Shown here: one piece after another, positions 26,418 through 35,182 of the stretch
How positions within the stretch are numbered: position 1 is the first letter of the stretch
Layout: each line of letters starts with the position of its first letter
Assembly: GCA_000436835.1 (NCBI GenBank)
Contig: FR889161.1
Coordinates: 184,936-248,935, forward strand
Length of the DNA stretch: 64,000 nt
DNA from: Eubacterium sp. CAG:251
Lineage (GTDB): Bacteria > Bacillota > Clostridia > Oscillospirales > Acutalibacteraceae
Direction: 5' to 3'
Made by a program: the position numbers and the translations under genes
Notes under the pieces: model-generated
What the model saw: the letters and a program-made list of their open reading frames with translations, nothing else
What the model was told of the DNA's origin: nothing
Databases searched by the model: none

Positions 26418-27794
26418 ATGGATTATCGTATTGAGCACGATTCTATGGGAGAAATAAAAGTCCCGGCTGATAAATATTGGGCAGCGCAAACGCAAAGAAG
26501 CCATGAAAATTTTGAAATCGGCATTGGAATTGAAACTATGCCGAGAGAAATCACTCAGGCTTTCGGTATCTTAAAAAAAGCGGCAGCGATTGCAAATAAC
26601 AAATTAAAAAAAGACAAAATGACAGATGAAAAACTTGAAGCAATTTCAAAGGCGTGTGACGAAGTAATTGACGGAAAGCTTAATGAGCACTTCCCTCTTG
26701 TTGTTTGGCAAACCGGCTCCGGCACTCAATCAAATATGAATGCTAACGAAGTAATTGCAAACAGAGGAAATGAAATTGCAGGCAAGAAAATACTTCACCC
26801 AAACGATGACATAAATATGAGCCAAAGTTCAAACGATACTTTTCCTACAGCTATGAGCATTGCGGCTGTAATAGGAATTGAGGACAAGATTTTTCCTGCA
26901 ATTGAAGCATTGATTGATAGTTTCAAAAAGCTTGAAAAAGAAAATGACGGAATAGTAAAAAGCGGACGAACTCATCTTCAAGACGCAACTCCTATAACAT
27001 TTTCACAAGAAATAAGCGGCTGGAGAAGTTCACTTGAAAAGGACAAAAAGCTTATAGAAATCGCTCTGCCCGAACTTAAAGAATTAGCACTCGGAGGAAC
27101 GGCTGTAGGAACAGGACTTAATGCACCAAAAGGCTTTGACGAGGAGGTAGCAAAGGCCGTTTGTGAAATTACAGGAAAAGATTTTGTTACCGCTGAAAAT
27201 AAATTTCACGCATTAACTTCTAAAGACGAAATAGTTTTTGCTCACGGTGCATTAAAAGCACTTGCATGCGACCTTATGAAAATAGCTAATGACATAAGAT
27301 GGCTTGCAAGCGGTCCAAGGTTGGGACTAGGCGAAATTACAATACCCGAAAATGAGCCGGGTTCATCAATTATGCCGGGAAAGGTAAATCCTACTCAATG
27401 CGAAGCAGTAACAATGGTTTCGGTTCAAGTTATGGGAAATGATGCGGCAATCGGATTTGCGGCAAGCCAAGGCAATTTTGAACTTAATGTTTTTATGCCT
27501 GTAACAATTTACAATTTTCTGCAATCGGTAAGGCTTTTAAGTGAGGCAATGATTAGCTTTAATAAAAACTGCGTAAGCGGTATTAAGGCTAACAAAGAAA
27601 AAATGGACTGCAATCTTCATAATTCGCTCATGCTTGTAACAGCTCTTAATCCATACATAGGATATGAAAATGCTGCAAAAACCGCAAAGTATGCTTATAA
27701 AAACAACATTTCACTCAAAGAAGCCTGCACAACACTCGGTTTTTTAAGTGAAGAAAAATTTGAAAAAGTATTTCATCCGGAACAAATGGTATAA
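26418..27794 (+). CDS. fumC: Class II fumarate hydratase
   Basis: Interconverts fumarate and malate, here probably in the reductive branch that supplies succinate or propionate precursors. Superfamily hallmarks VWQTGSGTQSNMNANEV, SQSSNDTFPTAM, SGRTHLQDATP and the mobile catalytic loop GSSIMPGKVNPTQ are all present. 458 residues matches the iron-independent FumC class; the GSGTQSNMN variant argues for fumarase rather than aspartase. The ATG at 26418 follows GGAGGT by eight bases. A perfect bidirectional terminator follows. Confidence 0.95.
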   Translation: MDYRIEHDSMGEIKVPADKYWAAQTQRSHENFEIGIGIETMPREITQAFGILKKAAAIANNKLKKDKMTDEKLEAISKACDEVIDGKLNEHFPLVVWQTGSGTQSNMNANEVIANRGNEIAGKKILHPNDDINMSQSSNDTFPTAMSIAAVIGIEDKIFPAIEALIDSFKKLEKENDGIVKSGRTHLQDATPITFSQEISGWRSSLEKDKKLIEIALPELKELALGGTAVGTGLNAPKGFDEEVAKAVCEITGKDFVTAENKFHALTSKDEIVFAHGALKALACDLMKIANDIRWLASGPRLGLGEITIPENEPGSSIMPGKVNPTQCEAVTMVSVQVMGNDAAIGFAASQGNFELNVFMPVTIYNFLQSVRLLSEAMISFNKNCVSGIKANKEKMDCNLHNSLMLVTALNPYIGYENAAKTAKYAYKNNISLKEACTTLGFLSEEKFEKVFHPEQMV

Positions 27795-27812
27795 ATATAA
27801 TAAAATAGTAAA

Positions 27813-27844
27813 AAGGCACGAATCAGAAAATTGATTCGTGCCTT
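27813..27844. terminator. Bidirectional terminator between fumC and the aldolase gene
   Basis: Perfect 13-bp stem AAGGCACGAATCA/TGATTCGTGCCTT with a six-base loop between two convergent genes. Confidence 0.9.
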
Positions 27845-27858
27845 AAGTTTATATTGAT

Positions 27859-29076
27859 TTATTTATTAATCTGCTTTGAATACTTAGCAAGATAAACTGT
27901 TCTCATAAGGAAACACTCTACTTTTGGTACAAAATGAGGACGATTAAAGATTGAAACGTCAACCTGAGCCTCACAACCCTTTTCCATAATAAGATCAAGA
28001 GCCTGCATATCGCCGTCACTGTTACCTGTAACAAGAGCGCCGTTACCCTGAATAAGAACTGCATTTCTGCCGTCAATTGCTTTTCCTATTTCTTTAGCAC
28101 ATTCGTCTGTATCGCCGTCAATCCAAGGAACACATTTAACGTCTACACCAACGATTTGAGCAAAGTCATCAATCATAGGATACATTGTTTCGTCAAGACA
28201 AGAAACAGCAACCTCATACGGATTTGCAACGTGCTTAATCATTGTGCAACTCTGGCTTGCATAAATAGCTCTGTGAATCTTAGCACACTTTGGAGCAATA
28301 CCGTTAATAGCAAGACCTGTTGTCATATCAACGTCAACTTTTTTGCCACCATCGTATGTAAGAGTAAATATATTACCGTTTCTTACAGATGAACCAAGGT
28401 CGCAAATAGCTTCAGGCATCTTGCCTGCATTTTCCTTATTAAGGAAGTAGTTAAGCTTATTGTCAACTGAATATGTTTTGTCCCAAGAATGACGAAGATA
28501 ATTATCCTTAATTACCTTTTCACAACATTTTTCAAGAGCGCCTGCTACTTCAAATGCCTGGTCAAAACTTTCTCCGAGGCAAAGAGTACCATGATGCATA
28601 AGCATAAATGCACGACAACTTGGGTTCATCATCATACATTTTTCAACTTTCTTACGAAGAGGGTTTGTTGTAGACATAGCATATTCGGCAACAGGGACAT
28701 AGTCACCTAAAACAGGCTTGAATTCATTATATACATTTTTAATTTCCATACCTGTAATGCTGACAATAGTCGCAGCCTTTTGGTGAGTATGAATAACGAA
28801 ATTAACAAGCGGATGATGCTTATATGCATCAGCGTGAATTCCCTTTTCACTTGACGGTTTAATATCACCCTCGTGTGAACAGTCATCAATATTAACAACA
28901 ACAACCTCATCAGGTGTAAGCGTATCATACGCTCTGCCTGACGGTGTGATAACAAACTGAGTATCGCTGATTCTTGCAGAAACATTACCCCAAGTACGGG
29001 CGATAAGACCTGTTTCAAGAAGCTTTTTACCTGCTTCAACGACTAATTTCTTAGCTTCTTCAACATCGTAAGCCAT
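27859..29076 (-). CDS. Two-domain class II aldolase/adducin protein, second domain without metal site
   Basis: Class II aldolases use Zn2+ to cleave sugar phosphates such as fuculose- or ribulose-phosphate. The N-terminal domain (about 1-210) has TWGNVSAR, TPSGRAYDTL and the metal histidines in IHTHQKAATIVS and MHHGTLCLGES. Residues ~225-405 are a second copy of the fold: IKHVANPYEVAVS and IQGNGALVTGNS align with those motifs but the His pairs are gone, so it is a pseudo-domain. It is transcribed after the aminotransferase gene; the two are separated by a hairpin. AAGGAG precedes the ATG. Substrate unknown; the FGGY kinase across the TetR gene probably makes its phosphorylated substrate. Confidence 0.87.
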   Translation of the reverse strand: MAYDVEEAKKLVVEAGKKLLETGLIARTWGNVSARISDTQFVITPSGRAYDTLTPDEVVVVNIDDCSHEGDIKPSSEKGIHADAYKHHPLVNFVIHTHQKAATIVSITGMEIKNVYNEFKPVLGDYVPVAEYAMSTTNPLRKKVEKCMMMNPSCRAFMLMHHGTLCLGESFDQAFEVAGALEKCCEKVIKDNYLRHSWDKTYSVDNKLNYFLNKENAGKMPEAICDLGSSVRNGNIFTLTYDGGKKVDVDMTTGLAINGIAPKCAKIHRAIYASQSCTMIKHVANPYEVAVSCLDETMYPMIDDFAQIVGVDVKCVPWIDGDTDECAKEIGKAIDGRNAVLIQGNGALVTGNSDGDMQALDLIMEKGCEAQVDVSIFNRPHFVPKVECFLMRTVYLAKYSKQINK

Positions 29077-29117
29077 ATATTTTCTCCTTAATTTTAAATA
29101 TTATATAAATGCACATA

Positions 29118-29145
29118 AAGGGAGCAAGTATACGCCTGCTCCCTT
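29118..29145 (-). terminator. Intercistronic hairpin between aminotransferase and aldolase genes
   Basis: AAGGGAGCA/TGCTCCCTT with a 10-base loop, followed on the minus strand only by TTTATGTG, so termination is likely partial; it may set different levels for the two genes. Confidence 0.55.
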
Positions 29146-29156
29146 AAAGCTATTGA

Positions 29157-30641
29157 TTAATAATCAATCTTTTCGCACTGAGAAAGAACCTTATCAAATC
29201 TCTTGATGCATTCATCGATATCCTCTTCAGTGTAAGCACTTGAAGTGTAAAGACGAGAACCTGCAAGAGTTACAAGACCCTCAGCCATATAAGCAGCACC
29301 CATATACTGCATTTCAGTCTGACGAATACCGGTTTCCTTAAGAACTGAAGGAATAGTCCAAGGCTTTCTCCAGTTAATTCTAAAGTGCATTGTAGCAACA
29401 GTATGAAGCTGGCAAATAGAGCCAATGTTGTAGCAAACAAACGGAAGGTCATACTTCTTGATTGACTTGTTAATACCCTTAACAAGTCTGTCAGCCATCT
29501 GACCTGCAACTTGACAAGCATTTCTCTTTTCGATTTCTGTAATTACAGTATAACCTGCAACGCAAGAAATTGGAGTAGCAGCCATAGTACCGCCGCACAT
29601 TGCCTTATGAATCTTCTTGCCTTCAGCCTTATCAAGACCTGCACCAAGATACTTCATAACTTCTTTGTGACCGCCGATACCGCCTGCACCAGGATATCCG
29701 CCTGCAATAATCTTACCAAAGATTGTGATATCAGGGTCAATACCATAGTAACCCTGTGCACCGGAAAGACCGATACGGAAACCTGTTACAACTTCATCAC
29801 ATACAAGAAGAGCGCCATACTTACGGCAAAGTGCCTGAACACCCTTAGGGAAGTCCTTATCTACAGGACGAGTTGCTGATTCAGGACCGCATGGCTCAAT
29901 GAATACAGCAGCTGTACCGCCACGGAATTTATTAATAATAAGCTTCTTCTCAAGATCTTTAAGGTCGTTAGGGAAGAATTCCTGAGTATGCTTAAATACA
30001 AACAAAGGAACACCGTGTGACTGAAGGTTAAGAGTACCCGGAACACGCATACCCCAAGCAAGCTGGTCAGACCAACCGTGGTAAGCGCCGCCCATCTTAA
30101 TGATATTCTTATGACCTGTAGCAAGACGAGCTACACGAACAGCACACATACATGCCTCAGTACCTGAACCGAGCATACGGAACATTTCTACTGAAGGTAC
30201 ACACTCGCTGATTTTCTTAGCAAGCTTATATTCATAAGGATGGAACAAACCTGTTGAAGGACCGCAATCGTCAAGAAGCTCTTTAACTTTTTCTTTAACG
30301 ACGTCATCATTTGAGCCGATAATAGTAGGACCGCCTGCCTGAAGGAAGTCAAAATATTCGTTTCCGTCGATATCCCAAAGTCTGTTGCCCTTTGCCTTAG
30401 TCATAACAATTGGGAACGGATAGTTAAAAGCAAGGTTATGCTGAACGCCGCCGGGAATTACTTGCTTAGCCTCAGTAATCATTTCCTTTGACTTTGCACA
30501 CTTCTTCTCAAAGTATTCTTCTTCATACTTTTTGAGAGCAGTACGGTTGATTGAGTAAATTGGTTTTTTGATGAGCGCATCAAGTTCTGCTGTGAGTACG
30601 GCTGCATCAGGATACTCTGTAATAGCAAATCTTGTATCCAT
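29157..30641 (-). CDS. Class III PLP aminotransferase, glutamate-1-semialdehyde aminomutase-like
   Basis: A 494-residue fold-type I PLP enzyme. The core shows VIPGGVQHN and GNEYFDF at the start, MLGSGTEACMCAVRVAR (cofactor phosphate region), GGAYHGWSDQ, VCDEVVTGFR and IFGKIIAGGYPGAGG with the PLP lysine. These are the marks of HemL-like proteins, but an N-terminal extension of about 60 residues and the sugar-catabolic context argue against a haem role. It probably transaminates or shifts an amino group on a sugar- or polyol-derived aldehyde or ketone. It is the first gene of the minus operon and is followed by the aldolase; AAGGAGG precedes the ATG. It is divergent from the TetR gene. The codons look more G+C-rich than those of the neighbouring TetR gene, consistent with strong expression. 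Confidence 0.85.
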   Translation of the reverse strand: MDTRFAITEYPDAAVLTAELDALIKKPIYSINRTALKKYEEEYFEKKCAKSKEMITEAKQVIPGGVQHNLAFNYPFPIVMTKAKGNRLWDIDGNEYFDFLQAGGPTIIGSNDDVVKEKVKELLDDCGPSTGLFHPYEYKLAKKISECVPSVEMFRMLGSGTEACMCAVRVARLATGHKNIIKMGGAYHGWSDQLAWGMRVPGTLNLQSHGVPLFVFKHTQEFFPNDLKDLEKKLIINKFRGGTAAVFIEPCGPESATRPVDKDFPKGVQALCRKYGALLVCDEVVTGFRIGLSGAQGYYGIDPDITIFGKIIAGGYPGAGGIGGHKEVMKYLGAGLDKAEGKKIHKAMCGGTMAATPISCVAGYTVITEIEKRNACQVAGQMADRLVKGINKSIKKYDLPFVCYNIGSICQLHTVATMHFRINWRKPWTIPSVLKETGIRQTEMQYMGAAYMAEGLVTLAGSRLYTSSAYTEEDIDECIKRFDKVLSQCEKIDY

Positions 30642-30690
30642 TGTAGTATTCCTCCTTAGAATAACATAAAGTATTTTACCGTGAACACTT

Positions 30691-30720
30691 GCTCGCCATT
30701 GGCGGTGAGCGACGGCTCAC
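30691..30720. repeat. Nested dyads in the 5' leader of the aminotransferase operon
   Basis: CGCC-ATT-GGCG (30694-30704) and GTGAGC-GACG-GCTCAC (30705-30720) lie back to back, and the first GCTC can also pair with GAGC. They fall between promoter and ribosome site, so they will form RNA hairpins; they could also be a protein site. Confidence 0.5.
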
Positions 30721-30736
30721 TAATATTTACACTATA

Positions 30737-30764
30737 AGTATATCACTTTTTTACGATTTGTCAA
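30737..30764 (-). promoter_or_regulatory. Promoter of the aminotransferase-aldolase operon
   Basis: Minus strand TTGACA (30759-30764), 16-bp spacer, TATACT (30737-30742). Just downstream the transcript contains AATATTAGT, a 9-mer also present in the operator-like dyad of the kinase promoter. Confidence 0.75.
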
Positions 30765-30795
30765 ATTGATAAATATAAATAATTCAATTATTTTG

Positions 30796-30824
30796 TTGCA
30801 AAAAATCAACATAAATGATAATAT
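30796..30824 (+). promoter_or_regulatory. Promoter of the TetR gene
   Basis: TTGCAA (30796-30801), 17-bp spacer, TAATAT (30819-30824); a GAGGGAG ribosome site follows around 30848-30854. Confidence 0.6.
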
Positions 30825-30865
30825 ACATTGTATAAAATAAGATTTGAGAGGGAGATTTGTAAAGC

Positions 30866-31588
30866 TTGCACAAAGTGATACAAGTAAATTTGTGCAACAC
30901 TACAAAATTCATAAAAATGTTAGAAAAAAGATATAAAGAAGCTTTTGAAAGAGCAAGCGAAGAACGGCAGGAGTTAATTCTTGAAACAGGAATTGAAGAA
31001 TTCTCATCAAAAGGATACGAAAAAGCCAATATTAATGTAATTGCAAAAAAATGCGGAATAAGTATCGGGCTGATGTATAAGTATTTTTCTACTAAAGAGG
31101 ACTTGTTTATCACCTGCTTGCAAAGAGGAATGAAAATACTTGATGACATACTTGACGATATTATGGCAAGCGATGATAAAATTCTTGTAAAAGCTGAAAA
31201 AGTAATTCGTGCGACTTGCTTTCATTCAAAGAAAAACGCCAATTACATTAAATTGTATAATGAAATCGGCGCAATCAAAAACAAGGCGATGGTCGATATT
31301 CTTGCAACGGCGATTGAGGAAAGTACGAGCCAAAAATATATAAAAAGCATTACTCAAGCGCTTGAAAACGGCGACGTAAGGTCTGACCTTGACCCAAAGC
31401 TTTTTGCTTTTTTTCTTGACAACCTTTTAACAACTCTTCAATTTTCATACACCTGCGACTATTACAGAAAAAGATTTGAAATTTACACCGGTATCGACGT
31501 AAACGAAATGGACGATGAGCAAGTGGTAAGTCAATTATTAAGTTTTATTGAGTCTGCATTTACGTATGAGAAGAAAAAACAGCGGTAA
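30866..31588 (+). CDS. TetR/AcrR-family transcriptional regulator
   Basis: The N-terminal helix-turn-helix is typical: LILETGIEEFSSKGYEKANINVIAKKCGISIGLMYKYFSTKEDLF, given here only to show the family order (written as three parts: ILETGIEEF, VIAKKCGIS, LMYKYFSTKEDLF). The C-terminal ligand domain is all helix. The start is uncertain: a TTG at 30866 has GGGAG eleven bases upstream, whereas the ATG at 30917 has no ribosome site. It lies between the aminotransferase-aldolase operon (divergent) and the FGGY kinase gene (same strand), each with its own promoter, and is the obvious candidate regulator of both; an imperfect 24-bp dyad overlaps the kinase -10 element. Confidence 0.88.
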   Translation: MHKVIQVNLCNTTKFIKMLEKRYKEAFERASEERQELILETGIEEFSSKGYEKANINVIAKKCGISIGLMYKYFSTKEDLFITCLQRGMKILDDILDDIMASDDKILVKAEKVIRATCFHSKKNANYIKLYNEIGAIKNKAMVDILATAIEESTSQKYIKSITQALENGDVRSDLDPKLFAFFLDNLLTTLQFSYTCDYYRKRFEIYTGIDVNEMDDEQVVSQLLSFIESAFTYEKKKQR

Positions 31589-31603
31589 AAATTTACATTT
31601 TGC

Positions 31604-31632
31604 TTGAAAGTAAACAAAGTGTACTGTATAAT
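31604..31632 (+). promoter_or_regulatory. Promoter of the FGGY kinase gene
   Basis: TTGAAA (31604-31609), 17-bp spacer, TATAAT (31627-31632), about 80 bases before the start codon. Confidence 0.8.
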
Positions 31633-31647
31633 ATTAGTATTACACAG
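31624..31647. promoter_or_regulatory. Candidate TetR operator over the kinase -10 element
   Basis: CTGTATAATA-TTAG-TATTACACAG: two 10-bp arms with a single mismatch, centred just after the -10 box. Repressor binding here would block the promoter. The AATATTAGT core is repeated at the aminotransferase promoter. Confidence 0.5.
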
Positions 31648-31712
31648 CATCTTTTTGCTTAAAAGCCTTTTGTATAATCTGCTGCGTATATTTAATTACG
31701 GAGGACATAAGT

Positions 31713-33332
31713 ATGAAAAAATATGTAATTACATATGACATCGGCACAACCGGAATCAAAACCTGTCTTATTGAAATTGAGGATACAATGAGAATTTTAG
31801 CATCAGCAACAGCAGGATATAACCTATATGTTGATGATGAAACAGGTGTTAAGGGAGGAGCCGAGCAAGACGCAGACGAATGGTGGGCTGCAATGTGTTC
31901 AACTACGAGAACCGTGTTTGACAAAATGCCTGCTATCAAAAAAGAGCAGGTTGAAGGTATCAGCTTCTGTTCCGCTATGCAAGGTCTTGTCCTTGTTGAC
32001 AAGGAAGGAAAGTGCATAAGGCGTCCTATGACTTATATGGACCAACGTGCAAGAGAAGAGCTAAAAAAAGGTATGGCTCACGGTGTTCAGATTGCGGGCG
32101 CAGAGGTTACAAAGCTTTTAAAATATCTCAAATATACAGGTGCCGTTTCTTCATCAGTTAAAGACCCTATTTGGAAGTACAGATGGGTTGAGGCGCACGA
32201 GCCTGAAAATTTCAAAAAGATTTATAAGTGGCTTGATATTAAAGAATATCTTATTCTCCGTGCAAGTGGCGAATTTGTTATGACTCAGGATTCAGCATTC
32301 GGCACACTTCTTTATGACACAAGAAAGGGTCATGAGGGTTGGTGCAAGCCGGTTTGCGATATGGTTGGTGTAAAGATGGAACATCTTGCTCCGATTAAAA
32401 AGAGTACGGAAAAGGTTGGCGAAGTAACAGAAAGTGCTGCCAAAGAGCTTGGACTTGCTCCGGGTACTGCTGTTTACGGCGGTGGCGGTGACGCATCTCT
32501 TATAGGTGTAGGCGCAGGCGCAACAGAGGTCGGCGACACACATATTTATTCAGGTACATCAGGCTGGGTAGGAACAGTTGTTGAAAAGCAAACTGTTGAT
32601 ACAGGTGCTATGATTGCAGCTATTGTAGGCGCTGACCCTGACACATTTAACTACTTTGCTGAGCTTGAAACTTCTAACAAATGCGTCGGCTGGGTTAAAG
32701 ACCACCTTGCTCTTGACGAAATCGGCGTATTTCTTAAGAAATACGGCAATGCGGCAGACAGCCTTGAGCAGACTGAATTCAACCTTTATGATTATCTTGA
32801 AGAAGTTATTGATACAGTTCCTGCCGGCTCTAACGGTGTTGTATTTACTCCTTGGCTTCACGGCAACAGATGCCCGTTTGAAGACCCTAATGCCGCAGGT
32901 ATGTTCTTTAACATTAGGCTTGAAACAGGCAAAACAGAACTTATACGTTCGGTTGTTGAGGGAATTTGCTTCCACATGAAATGGATGTATGAAAGACAGG
33001 GACTCAAAGTTAAAACTTCCGATGCTGTTCGCTTCTGCGGTGGCGGCGCTCTCGGAGAAACAACATGTCAAATTCTTTCAGATATTCTTGAAAAGGACGT
33101 TGTTGTAGTTGAATCACCTCAAAACATAGGTGCTGTAGGTGCTGCTGCTTGTATTGCAGTAGGTATGGGTCTTGTTAATTCAATGAAAGACGTTAAAAAA
33201 CTTATTCCTGTTAAGACTACATATCATCCAAACACAGCAAACCGTGCCGCTTATGAAAGAAACTTTAAGGTGTTTAAAAATCTTTATAAGTGTAATAAGC
33301 AAAACTTTGCTATTCTCAACGGACAAGAATAA
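31713..33332 (+). CDS. FGGY-family carbohydrate kinase
   Basis: An ATP-dependent kinase of the xylulokinase/ribulokinase/glycerokinase superfamily, 539 residues. The N-terminal phosphate loop DIGTTGIKT, the catalytic-base region TYMDQRA, and the C-terminal ATP site GGGALGETTCQILSDIL with VGAVGAA are clear. The sugar substrate cannot be read from sequence. With a class II aldolase next door, the usual logic is kinase then aldolase, as in fucose, rhamnose or erythrulose pathways; no isomerase is in the cassette. GGAGGA precedes the ATG. It ends in a strong terminator. Confidence 0.92.
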   Translation: MKKYVITYDIGTTGIKTCLIEIEDTMRILASATAGYNLYVDDETGVKGGAEQDADEWWAAMCSTTRTVFDKMPAIKKEQVEGISFCSAMQGLVLVDKEGKCIRRPMTYMDQRAREELKKGMAHGVQIAGAEVTKLLKYLKYTGAVSSSVKDPIWKYRWVEAHEPENFKKIYKWLDIKEYLILRASGEFVMTQDSAFGTLLYDTRKGHEGWCKPVCDMVGVKMEHLAPIKKSTEKVGEVTESAAKELGLAPGTAVYGGGGDASLIGVGAGATEVGDTHIYSGTSGWVGTVVEKQTVDTGAMIAAIVGADPDTFNYFAELETSNKCVGWVKDHLALDEIGVFLKKYGNAADSLEQTEFNLYDYLEEVIDTVPAGSNGVVFTPWLHGNRCPFEDPNAAGMFFNIRLETGKTELIRSVVEGICFHMKWMYERQGLKVKTSDAVRFCGGGALGETTCQILSDILEKDVVVVESPQNIGAVGAAACIAVGMGLVNSMKDVKKLIPVKTTYHPNTANRAAYERNFKVFKNLYKCNKQNFAILNGQE

Positions 33333-33351
33333 TATATTAATAAAAATTTAA

Positions 33352-33378
33352 GGGGCTGCAATTGCAGCCCCTTTTTTT
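33352..33378 (+). terminator. Terminator of the FGGY kinase gene
   Basis: A perfect 20-base palindrome GGGGCTGCAATTGCAGCCCC (33352-33371) followed by seven T; the A-rich left side means it may also end the convergent rlu operon. Confidence 0.9.
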
Positions 33379-33394
33379 AGAATATTTTAGAATA

Positions 33395-34144
33395 TTATTT
33401 ATTTTCTTCCTGCGTTGCCGGATTAGATGAACGAAGAAGTTTATGCACCTCGTTATCGGTCAAGCGACGTGTTTTTCCCGTTTGAAGCATACCAAGCTTA
33501 ACGGGACCTATTGAAATTCTCTTAAGCCTTGCAACCTGAAGCCCCACAGCCTCGCACATTTTTCTGATTTGGCGGTTTCTGCCCTCACGCAGAATAAATT
33601 CAAGAACAACTCTTCCCTCTTCCTCGGAAATAATATTTATATCACAAGGAGCAGTTTTTCTGCCATCAATTTCAATTCCGTTTCTCATTTTTTCAAGCAT
33701 TTCATCGTTAACACTCGGCCTTACCGTAACACGATAAACCTTTGCGTAATTATGCTTTGGATGAGTAAGTGCATTAGCAAACGAACCGTCATTAGTAAGA
33801 ATAAGAAGTCCCTCACTGTCTTTATCAAGCCTGCCGACCGGATAAACCCTTGCATCGCAATCCACAAGGTCCATTACAGTTTTTCTTCCAAGCTCATCAG
33901 ATACGGTTGTAACATATCCACGTGGCTTATTTAGCATAATATAATACATACGTTCTTCTTTGGTAATTTTTTTACCTCTGACAGCAACAATATCTTTTTT
34001 AGGATTGATTTTATCCCCAATATGCGCAACATGGCCGTTTACCTTAACTTTACCCATTTCTATAAGTTCTTCGCTCTTGCGTCTTGATGCCACACCACAT
34101 TCAGCCATAAACTTTTGAAGTCGTACTAAATTGTTGTTACCCAT
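33395..34144 (-). CDS. Pseudouridine synthase of the RsuA/RluB family
   Basis: Converts a specific uridine in rRNA to pseudouridine, most likely in 23S rRNA (RluB type). An N-terminal S4 RNA-binding domain (VRLQKFMAECGVASRRKSEELI) is followed by the catalytic region GRLDKDSEGLLILTNDG with the nucleophilic Asp, and by REGRNRQIRKMCEAVG. 249 residues from the ATG at 34144, which lies inside the last codons of dacF (8-base overlap); this coupling supports the start. Last gene of the long scpA-to-rlu operon. This position next to scpAB is common in Firmicutes. Confidence 0.93.
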   Translation of the reverse strand: MGNNNLVRLQKFMAECGVASRRKSEELIEMGKVKVNGHVAHIGDKINPKKDIVAVRGKKITKEERMYYIMLNKPRGYVTTVSDELGRKTVMDLVDCDARVYPVGRLDKDSEGLLILTNDGSFANALTHPKHNYAKVYRVTVRPSVNDEMLEKMRNGIEIDGRKTAPCDINIISEEEGRVVLEFILREGRNRQIRKMCEAVGLQVARLKRISIGPVKLGMLQTGKTRRLTDNEVHKLLRSSNPATQEENK

Positions 34145-35180
34145 TTTCTTTAACATCCTCGTCTGCCTCAATCGGCAGTCTTTCCAATATTTTATCATTA
34201 TAATAAACTATCGCTTCGCCGAGCTTATCCCCCTTTTTTATCGGAGCGTAAGCAAAGGGATAGTAATATTCCATAACTTTAACGTTGCCTAAAAGGCAGC
34301 GTTTTTTATTATATCTGCACTTAACATAATTCTTATTGCCGCCGACTAAATCAATTTTGATTTCATTTGAAATAGTAATATAATTATATTTTTTCTCGCA
34401 AATTTCAGTATAATAGGTATGAGCGTCCCAATCATCAGGGCAATTAAGTGTTACGCAAATGATTGTATTATTTTCATATTTTTTTGCACTTACCAAGCAT
34501 CTTCCTGCTTTTTCTGTAAAACCCGTTTTTACACCAATGAATTTGCCGTCTTTAAGATTATATGACAAAAGTTTATTATGATTATAAATCGTTTTAACGT
34601 CATCATTAATTTTTATATCGGCACTTTGCAAAGATACAATCTTTGAAAACATCTTATTTTCCATAGCGCAAGAAGCAAGCAAAGCCATATCGTGTGCGCA
34701 AGAATAGGGTTGCCCCTTATCAAGCCCCGACGGTGTGGAAAAGTGCGTATTATTCATACCGATACTCTTAGCCGTATCGTTCATATACTCTGCAAAATTT
34801 TCAATAGTTCCTTTTAGGTATACAGCTACGGCATTTGCGGCATCATTACCGGAAGAAAGCATCATACCTAAGCACAAATCGTAAAGCGATATTTTATCCC
34901 CCGCCTTTAGATATATAAGCGAGCCCTCAGTACCGGCAAGCATTTGAGAGGTAACAGTTACAATATCATTAAGCTTATTACTTTTGCAAGCAATAAGGCA
35001 AGTCATAATTTTTGTAGTTGACGCCACACTTCTGTGCTCATATATGTTACTTTCATAAAGAATCTGCCGAGTGGTCATATCCATAACGCATAAACTTGAT
35101 GCCGAAAAAGTTGAGCCAAAAGCAACATTAGGAAATGCAAATAATAAAGTAAAAAGAAATAATGCAATTTTCTTTAACAA
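34137..35180 (-). CDS. dacF: D-alanyl-D-alanine carboxypeptidase (DacF-like penicillin-binding protein)
   Basis: Trims the terminal D-Ala of peptidoglycan stem peptides outside the membrane. Signal peptide at the start (LLKKIALFLFTLLFAFPNVAFG); active-site motifs STTK (SxxK), SGN and KTG (GVKTGFTEKAG) in order. There is an additional C-terminal beta domain but no clear membrane anchor. I choose the TTG at 35180 because AGGTGAT lies six bases before it; a GTG at 35189 is inside that site. The neighbourhood (GerW, ScpAB) suggests a role in spore cortex or general wall maturation. A 14-bp hairpin covers its ribosome site. Confidence 0.9.
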   Translation of the reverse strand: MLKKIALFLFTLLFAFPNVAFGSTFSASSLCVMDMTTRQILYESNIYEHRSVASTTKIMTCLIACKSNKLNDIVTVTSQMLAGTEGSLIYLKAGDKISLYDLCLGMMLSSGNDAANAVAVYLKGTIENFAEYMNDTAKSIGMNNTHFSTPSGLDKGQPYSCAHDMALLASCAMENKMFSKIVSLQSADIKINDDVKTIYNHNKLLSYNLKDGKFIGVKTGFTEKAGRCLVSAKKYENNTIICVTLNCPDDWDAHTYYTEICEKKYNYITISNEIKIDLVGGNKNYVKCRYNKKRCLLGNVKVMEYYYPFAYAPIKKGDKLGEAIVYYNDKILERLPIEADEDVKENG

Positions 35181-35182
35181 AA

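Noticed and set aside
29157..30641. Haem-biosynthesis role (HemL) for the class III aminotransferase
   Set aside because: It has a long N-terminal extension, no other haem genes nearby, and lies in a sugar-catabolic cassette.
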